From Mycobacterium sp. Root265 (GTDB taxonomy: Bacteria; Actinomycetota; Actinomycetes; Mycobacteriales; Mycobacteriaceae), in contig NZ_LMJA01000004.1 of the NCBI RefSeq assembly GCF_001428895.1, positions 99,787-163,786 on the forward strand: a DNA stretch of 64,000 nucleotides. Reading direction: 5' to 3'. Made by a program: the position numbers and the translations under genes. The notes under the pieces were generated by a model. The model was not told the origin of the DNA and did no database searches. It worked only from the letters and a program-made list of their open reading frames with translations. Positions 59,026-64,000 of this stretch are shown here, piece after piece. Position 1 is the stretch's first letter. Each line of letters starts with the position of its first letter.

Positions 59026-60106
59026 GTCACAGAGTCTGCCAGCACGGCAGAACCCGAGCCCGTTCCGGTTGAAGTTCGCCGAGGTCGCCAGCCGGCTGTC
59101 GTTGCCGGTCATGGCGCGAACTCCGGACCCCGTCAAACGGGTCCTGCTGGGCCGACGTTCGATCACCATCGAGGGCAACACGTTGGACACCACCCTGCAG
59201 TTGATGCTCAACGCGCAGCAGCTCTCCGGGGTCGGCGGCCTCGTTGCCAGCGACGATGTCGTCGTCGCCAGAAATCAGCTCGACAGCGTCGCCTCCGCGC
59301 TGAGCACCCCGGTTGTCGTCCCGGCGCGGGATTTCACCATCCCGGGCCCGGCCGGTGAGCTGACCGTTCGGCACTACGCCGCCGAGCCCGGAGCGCCGCT
59401 GCTGGTTTTCCTTCACGGTGGCGGATTTGTGGTCGGCAGCCTGGGCACCCACGACGGTTTGTGCCGGCGCCTCTGCCATGACGCCGGGGTGCACGTCCTG
59501 TCGGTCGATTACCGGTTGGCCCCCGAGCACAAGGCGCCCGCCGCCGGTGAGGACTGCATCGCGGCCTACCGCTGGGCGGTGGAGCACGCCGACGAGCTCG
59601 GCGCCGATGTTCGACGGGTGGCGGTCGGCGGGGACAGCGCGGGCGGGAACCTGGCCGCGGTGGTCACCCAGGCCGCCCGTGACACCGGGGTGGCGCTGCC
59701 GGTTCTGCAGATGCTCATCTACCCGATGGTCGACCCGGGAGGCGAGACCGTGTCCCGGACGCTGTTCGCCGACGGCTATTTCCTGACCAAGGCAGATATC
59801 GACTGGTTCAACACGCACTACATCGACGGCTCCGGTCTCTCGCCGACCGATATCCGGGTGGCCCCGTTGCGGGCCACCGATCTGTCAGGGCTGTCGCCGG
59901 CGTTGGTGCTGACCGCGGGGTTCGATCCGTTGCGCGACGAGGGTGCCGCCTACGCCGCGGCGCTCGCGGCTGCGGGTGTACCGGTGGACCTGCGTGAGTA
60001 CGGATCGCTGACGCACGGCTTCGCCAACTTCTTCCCCCTCGGCGGCGGCAGTGAGGTGGCGCTCACCGACCTGACCTCGGCACTGCGGGCACATCTGAGC
60101 CGGTAG
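59024..60106 (+). CDS. lipN: Hormone-sensitive-lipase-family esterase LipN
   Basis: About 360 residues of the alpha/beta hydrolase HSL family. The oxyanion motif is FLHGGGFVVGSLGTHD, the nucleophile Ser is in GGDSAGGNLAAVV, the acid is in GFDPLRDEG and the His in SLTHGFANFF. It corresponds to M. tuberculosis LipN (Rv2970c). The 59024 start gives an N-terminal helix as in LipN but overlaps the divergent reductase's start; ATG 59111 is the alternative and would shorten the cap helix. Short-chain esterase activity is expected. Confidence 0.92.
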   Translation: MSQSLPARQNPSPFRLKFAEVASRLSLPVMARTPDPVKRVLLGRRSITIEGNTLDTTLQLMLNAQQLSGVGGLVASDDVVVARNQLDSVASALSTPVVVPARDFTIPGPAGELTVRHYAAEPGAPLLVFLHGGGFVVGSLGTHDGLCRRLCHDAGVHVLSVDYRLAPEHKAPAAGEDCIAAYRWAVEHADELGADVRRVAVGGDSAGGNLAAVVTQAARDTGVALPVLQMLIYPMVDPGGETVSRTLFADGYFLTKADIDWFNTHYIDGSGLSPTDIRVAPLRATDLSGLSPALVLTAGFDPLRDEGAAYAAALAAAGVPVDLREYGSLTHGFANFFPLGGGSEVALTDLTSALRAHLSR

Positions 60107-60116
60107 GCTGCATCCC

Positions 60117-60848
60117 GTGGCGAACAAACCGAAGAAGCAGGCCAGCTACGACTTGAAGGCCGCCGACCGCAAGCGCAACCTTTTCGTCCAGATCGGGCTC
60201 ACCTCGGTCGTGGTGCTCTTCGCAGTCGCGTTGGTGCTCTGGATCGTGCTGTCGGGCGAGACCAAGCCCGAATCCGGCGAGGCCCGCTCGGTCCGCATCG
60301 AGTCGAGCAATGTGGTCAAGAAGGACGACGGGATCGAGCCCAAGCTCGTGCTGTCGGTCTACGAGGATCCGCTGTGCCCGCACTGCGGCGCCTTCGAGAA
60401 GGCCTTCGGGCCCACCATCAACAAGCTCATCGACGGCGGCGCGATCGCGGTCGACTACTACATGGTCGGCATCCTGAACAGCGCCGGCAACCAGAACTAC
60501 TCGTCGCGGGCCAGCGGCGCCGCCTACTGCGTCGCCGATGAGTCGACCGAGGCGTTCCGCCGATTCCACGGCGCCCTCTACGCCCAGCAGCCCAGCGAGA
60601 CCGGCGGCGCCTACCCGACCGACGCGCAACTCATCGAGACCGCGCGCCAGGCCGGCGCCGCGGGCAAGGTGCCCGAGTGCATCGACAAGGGCCGCTACGT
60701 CGACATGGCTTCCGGCATGGCCGCCGCCACGGAGATCAATGCCACCCCGACCGTCCGCGTGAACGGCGAGGACTACCAATACAGCACCCCCGAGGCCCTG
60801 GTCGCGAAGGTCAAGGAGATCGTCGGCAACGTGCCGGGGATGCCGTGA
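60117..60848 (+). CDS. dsbA: DsbA-type disulfide oxidoreductase
   Basis: A 243-residue membrane-anchored (about 22-46) thioredoxin-fold enzyme, orthologue of Rv2969c. The active site is C87-P-H-C90, the cis-Pro is in NATPTVRVNG, and C138/C188 match the extra structural disulfide described for the M. tuberculosis protein. GTG start 10 bp after lipN. It is coupled by a GTGA overlap to the VKOR gene, which re-oxidises it. Confidence 0.95.
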   Translation: MANKPKKQASYDLKAADRKRNLFVQIGLTSVVVLFAVALVLWIVLSGETKPESGEARSVRIESSNVVKKDDGIEPKLVLSVYEDPLCPHCGAFEKAFGPTINKLIDGGAIAVDYYMVGILNSAGNQNYSSRASGAAYCVADESTEAFRRFHGALYAQQPSETGGAYPTDAQLIETARQAGAAGKVPECIDKGRYVDMASGMAAATEINATPTVRVNGEDYQYSTPEALVAKVKEIVGNVPGMP

Positions 60849-61462
60849 CGGTAGAAGCGCCTCTCGAGTCGGCCGAGGTTCCGGCCGAGCAGAGCGGGGT
60901 GCGCAGGTCCAGCGCGATCGGTGTGCTCATCGCCGGCGTGCTGGGGCTCGCCGCGGCCGCGACGCTGACCGTCGAGAAGATCGAGATCCTGATCGATCCC
61001 AGCTACATCCCGTCGTGCAGCCTGAACCCGGTGTTGTCCTGCGGGTCGGTGATGACGACACCGCAGGCCTCGGTCTTCGGGTTCCCCAATTCGCTGATCG
61101 GCATCATCGCCTTCACCGTCGTGCTGGTGACCGGCGTGCTGGCCGTCGCGCGGATCGATCTGCCGCGCTGGTACTGGGCGGGTCTGGCCATCGGCACCGG
61201 CCTGGGCGTGGTTTTCGTGCACTGGCTGATCTTCCAGAGCCTTTATCGGATCGGGGCGCTGTGCCCCTACTGCATGGTGGTCTGGGCGGTGACCGTCCCG
61301 CTGCTGGTGATCGTCACGTCGATCGCCCTGCGTGCCGACACCGGCACCGGGGTGCTGGGCGCGGTCTACCAATGGCGCTGGTCGCTGGTGGCGCTGTGGT
61401 TCACCGCGGTGCTGCTGATGATCCTGGTTCGTTTCTGGAATTACTGGTCGACTCTGGTGTGA
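60845..61462 (+). CDS. Vitamin K epoxide reductase (VKOR) homologue
   Basis: A 205-residue membrane protein with about five helices, the DsbB-equivalent of actinobacteria. The loop Cys C58 and C66 (SCSLNPVLSC) and the active-site pair C140-P-Y-C143 are present. Electrons flow from DsbA through these to menaquinone. Orthologue of Rv2968c. GTG 60845 overlaps the dsbA stop. Confidence 0.95.
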   Translation: MTVEAPLESAEVPAEQSGVRRSSAIGVLIAGVLGLAAAATLTVEKIEILIDPSYIPSCSLNPVLSCGSVMTTPQASVFGFPNSLIGIIAFTVVLVTGVLAVARIDLPRWYWAGLAIGTGLGVVFVHWLIFQSLYRIGALCPYCMVVWAVTVPLLVIVTSIALRADTGTGVLGAVYQWRWSLVALWFTAVLLMILVRFWNYWSTLV

Positions 61463-61521
61463 TTTCTGGCGGCGACGCCGGTGTTACATCCAGGTAACAA
61501 CAGCGAAGTTAGGGTAGCGCC

Positions 61522-64000
61522 GTGATTACCAAACTCCTGGTGGCCAACCGCGGTGAGATCGCCATTCGCGCGTTCCGTGCGGCGACCGAGATGAATATCT
61601 CGACGGTCGCGGTGTATCCGTTCGAGGACCGCAACTCGTTGCACCGGCTCAAGGCCGACGAGTCCTATCAGATCGGTGATGAGGGTCATCCGGTGCGGGC
61701 GTATCTGTCGGTCGACGAGATCATCCGGGTGGCCAAGCATGCCGGCGCGGACGCGGTCTATCCCGGGTATGGCTTTTTGTCGGAGAACCCGGAGTTGGCC
61801 TCGGCGTGCGCGGCCGAGGGCATCACGTTTGTGGGTCCGGGCTCGGATGTGTTGGAGCTGACCGGCAACAAGGCACGGGCGATCGCGGCGGCGCGGGAGG
61901 CCGGGTTGCCGGTGCTGGCGTCCTCGGAGCCTTCGGCGTCGGTGGATGAGTTGGTGTCGGTGGCGGAGTCGATGGCGTTCCCGCTGTTCGTGAAGGCGGT
62001 CTCCGGTGGTGGGGGGCGCGGGATGCGCCGGGTGGCGGAGGCATCGGATCTGGCCGAGGCGATCGAGGCTGCCAGCCGTGAGGCGGAATCGGCGTTCGGT
62101 GATCCGATGGTGTATCTGGAGCAGGCGGTCATCAATCCGCGCCATATCGAGGTGCAGATCCTGGCCGACGGTGCGGGCAAGGTGATCCATCTGTTCGAGC
62201 GCGACTGCAGTCTGCAGCGCCGCCATCAGAAGGTCATCGAGCTCGCGCCGGCACCGAATCTGGACCCGGCGGTGCGGGAGAGAATCTGCGCCGATGCGGT
62301 GGCGCTGGCGCGGCACATCAACTATTTCTGCGCGGGCACCATCGAGTTCCTGCTCGATGAGCGTGGCCATCATGTGTTCATCGAGTGCAACCCGCGCATC
62401 CAGGTGGAGCACACGGTGACCGAGGAGATCACCGATGTGGATCTGGTGGCCTCGCAGTTGCGGATCGCGGCGGGGGAGACGCTGGATGATCTGGGGTTGA
62501 GCCAGGATTCGATCCAGATCCGTGGCGCGGCGATGCAGTGCCGCATCACCACCGAGGATCCGGCGAATGGTTTCCGCCCCGATACCGGGCGGATCACCGG
62601 GTACCGGTCCCCGGGTGGTGCGGGTATCCGCCTGGACGGTGGTACCCACACGGGTGCGGAGATCAGCGCGCACTTCGATTCGATGCTGGTGAAGTTGACG
62701 TGCCGTGGTAGGGATTTCGCGATGGCCGCGACGCGTGCGCGGCGTGCGTTGGCGGAGTTCCGGGTTCGTGGTGTGTCCACGAACATCCCGTTCCTGCTCG
62801 CGGTGTTCGATGATCCGGATTTCCGGGCGGGCCGGGTGACGACCTCGTTCATCGACGAGCGCCCGCAGTTGCTGACCGCACACATCCCGGCCGACCGGGG
62901 CAGTAAAATGCTCAACTATCTGGCGGATGTGACGGTGAACTCGCCTCACCGGGACCGGATCAGGGTGTATCCGCAGGACAAGCTGCCCACGTGTGATCTT
63001 TCGGTGGAGCCGCCGGCGGGCTCGAAGAACAAGCTGGTCGAACTCGGCCCCGAGGGTTTTGCCAAGTGGCTCAAGGATTCTCCGGCTCTCGGTGTCACCG
63101 ACACCACGTTCCGTGATGCGCACCAGTCGCTGTTGGCGACTCGGGTGCGCTCGTCGGGTCTGCTCGCGGTGGCGCCCTATATTGCGCGGTTGACCCCGCA
63201 GTTGTTGTCGGTGGAGTGCTGGGGCGGGGCGACTTATGATGTGGCGCTGCGCTTTTTGAAGGAAGACCCATGGGAGCGGTTGGCGGCGCTGCGGGAGGCG
63301 ATGCCCAACATCTGTCTGCAGATGCTGCTGCGCGGCCGTAACACCGTGGGCTACACCCCGTACCCGGAGCTGGTGACCCAGGCCTTCGTCGATGAGGCCA
63401 CCGCGACCGGGATCGATATCTTCCGGATCTTCGATGCGCTGAACAACGTGGACTCGATGCGCCCGGCCATCGATGCGGTGCGCGAGACCGGCACTGCGGT
63501 CGCCGAGGTCGCGATGTCCTACACCGGGGACCTCTCCAATCCGGCCGAGGACCTGTACACCCTGGATTACTACCTGCGCCTGGCCGATCAGATCGTGGAT
63601 GCCGGGGCGCATGTGCTGGCCATCAAGGACATGGCCGGGCTGCTGCGCCCGCAAGCGGCCACCAAACTCGTCTCGGCGCTGCGGGAACGGTTCGATCTGC
63701 CGATCCACGTGCACACCCATGACACCCCGGGCGGGCAGCTGGCCACCTACCTGGCGGCCTGGACCGCCGGGGCGTCGGCGGTCGACGGGGCGTCGTCGCC
63801 GTTGGCGGGCACCACGAGTCAGCCCGCGCTCTCGGCGATCGTGGCCGCGACCGCGCACACCGAGTTCGACACCGGCCTGGACCTGGCCGCGGTGTGTGAC
63901 CTGGAACCGTATTGGGAGGCGCTGCGCAAGGTCTACGAGCCGTTCGAGGCCGGGCTGCCGGCCCCGACCGGTCGGGTCTACACCCACGAGATCCCGGGCG
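61522..64000 (+). CDS. pyc: Pyruvate carboxylase (5' part)
   Basis: The first 826 codons of a roughly 1,127-residue biotin enzyme forming oxaloacetate from pyruvate; the window ends inside the gene. The N-terminal ATP-grasp biotin carboxylase has KAVSGGGGRGMRRVAEA and EFLLDERGHHVFIECNPRIQ. The carboxyltransferase domain starts near residue 530 with TDTTFRDAHQSLLATRVR, and its metal His pair is in HVHTHDTPGG. The C-terminal biotinyl domain (expected MKM) lies beyond the edge. GTG start, leaving 59 bp after the VKOR gene. No stop occurs in this frame to base 64000. Confidence 0.97.
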   Translation, partial: MITKLLVANRGEIAIRAFRAATEMNISTVAVYPFEDRNSLHRLKADESYQIGDEGHPVRAYLSVDEIIRVAKHAGADAVYPGYGFLSENPELASACAAEGITFVGPGSDVLELTGNKARAIAAAREAGLPVLASSEPSASVDELVSVAESMAFPLFVKAVSGGGGRGMRRVAEASDLAEAIEAASREAESAFGDPMVYLEQAVINPRHIEVQILADGAGKVIHLFERDCSLQRRHQKVIELAPAPNLDPAVRERICADAVALARHINYFCAGTIEFLLDERGHHVFIECNPRIQVEHTVTEEITDVDLVASQLRIAAGETLDDLGLSQDSIQIRGAAMQCRITTEDPANGFRPDTGRITGYRSPGGAGIRLDGGTHTGAEISAHFDSMLVKLTCRGRDFAMAATRARRALAEFRVRGVSTNIPFLLAVFDDPDFRAGRVTTSFIDERPQLLTAHIPADRGSKMLNYLADVTVNSPHRDRIRVYPQDKLPTCDLSVEPPAGSKNKLVELGPEGFAKWLKDSPALGVTDTTFRDAHQSLLATRVRSSGLLAVAPYIARLTPQLLSVECWGGATYDVALRFLKEDPWERLAALREAMPNICLQMLLRGRNTVGYTPYPELVTQAFVDEATATGIDIFRIFDALNNVDSMRPAIDAVRETGTAVAEVAMSYTGDLSNPAEDLYTLDYYLRLADQIVDAGAHVLAIKDMAGLLRPQAATKLVSALRERFDLPIHVHTHDTPGGQLATYLAAWTAGASAVDGASSPLAGTTSQPALSAIVAATAHTEFDTGLDLAAVCDLEPYWEALRKVYEPFEAGLPAPTGRVYTHEIPG

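Noticed and set aside
57403-59358. Long + strand frame (651 codons) opposite the two aldo/keto reductases
   Set aside because: Low-complexity Gly/Val/Asp/His-rich translation. The reductases on the other strand carry full catalytic motifs.
61441-63987. Long - strand open frame (848 codons) opposite pyc
   Set aside because: It is the antisense shadow of a high-GC gene. Its translation is Arg/His/Gly-rich with no family motif, whereas the + frame encodes unmistakable pyruvate carboxylase.

Overview
The window is chromosomal DNA of a high-GC actinobacterium, almost certainly a fast-growing Mycobacterium (Mycolicibacterium). The gene order follows the M. tuberculosis block from gatA/pfkA/gatB (Rv3011c-Rv3009c) down to pyc (Rv2967c), in inverted orientation. 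Recognisable landmarks are lppZ, the DoxX protein, cfp6, ilvB-ilvN-ilvC, serA, leuB, gltX, an IclR regulator divergent from leuCD, hupB with its Lys/Ala/Pro tail, mutT1, ppk, fbiD, gpsA, ddlA, thiL, ung, rpmB, the DAK2 protein, recG, lipN, dsbA and a VKOR protein. Many starts are GTG and many neighbours overlap by 4 bases. No insertion sequence, prophage or CRISPR array was seen.

Layout. Bases 1-9.8 kb: 3' part of gatA, poxB (opposite strand), pfkA, a three-gene DyP-peroxidase cluster with two unknown partners, a divergent NmrA-like/MarR pair, and gatB. 9.8-14.2 kb: DUF222/HNH protein, lppZ, DoxX, DUF1272 and cfp6. 14.2-17.9 kb: ilvBNC behind a leader peptide and attenuator. 17.9-28.5 kb: small stress/redox genes, serA-leuB, an MFS transporter, an FAH-family hydrolase, gltX, tRNA-Gln and tRNA-Glu. 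28.5-38.8 kb: a DUF1501/DUF1800 pair, IclR-leuCD, hupB, mutT1, ppk and fbiD. 38.8-49.7 kb: gpsA, a Cys/Met-metabolism PLP enzyme, ddlA, DUF3515, an AsnC-type domain protein, thiL, ung, rpmB, DAK2, recG and a secreted DUF1524 nuclease-like protein. 49.7-53.8 kb: an apparent accessory cassette of BlaI, an M56 membrane protease, an LdtMt2-like L,D-transpeptidase, a DsbA-like oxidoreductase and a beta-lactamase-fold serine hydrolase. 53.8-57.3 kb: two coupled TetR regulators divergent from a predicted metal hydrolase and a membrane protein. 57.3-64 kb: two aldo/keto reductases, lipN, dsbA-VKOR, and the first 2.5 kb of pyc.

How the genes fit together. The window carries much of branched-chain amino-acid synthesis (ilvBNC, leuB, leuCD) plus serA. 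It also holds the indirect Gln-tRNA route: GluRS, tRNA-Gln and GatA/GatB. Disulfide formation is represented by DsbA plus VKOR and by the second DsbA-like protein. Cell-wall functions (ddlA, the L,D-transpeptidase, the BlaI/M56 pair) are also present.

The two most interesting items are the BlaI-type cassette and the ilvB leader. The cassette has CTACGTAG-based dyads both in front of blaI and in the divergent transpeptidase/DsbA-like promoter region. The ilvB leader is a 23-codon, apparently leaderless Leu/Val/Ile-rich peptide followed by a mutually adjoining stem and intrinsic terminator. The DyP triad at 4.1-7.0 kb is the best candidate for an undescribed enzyme system.
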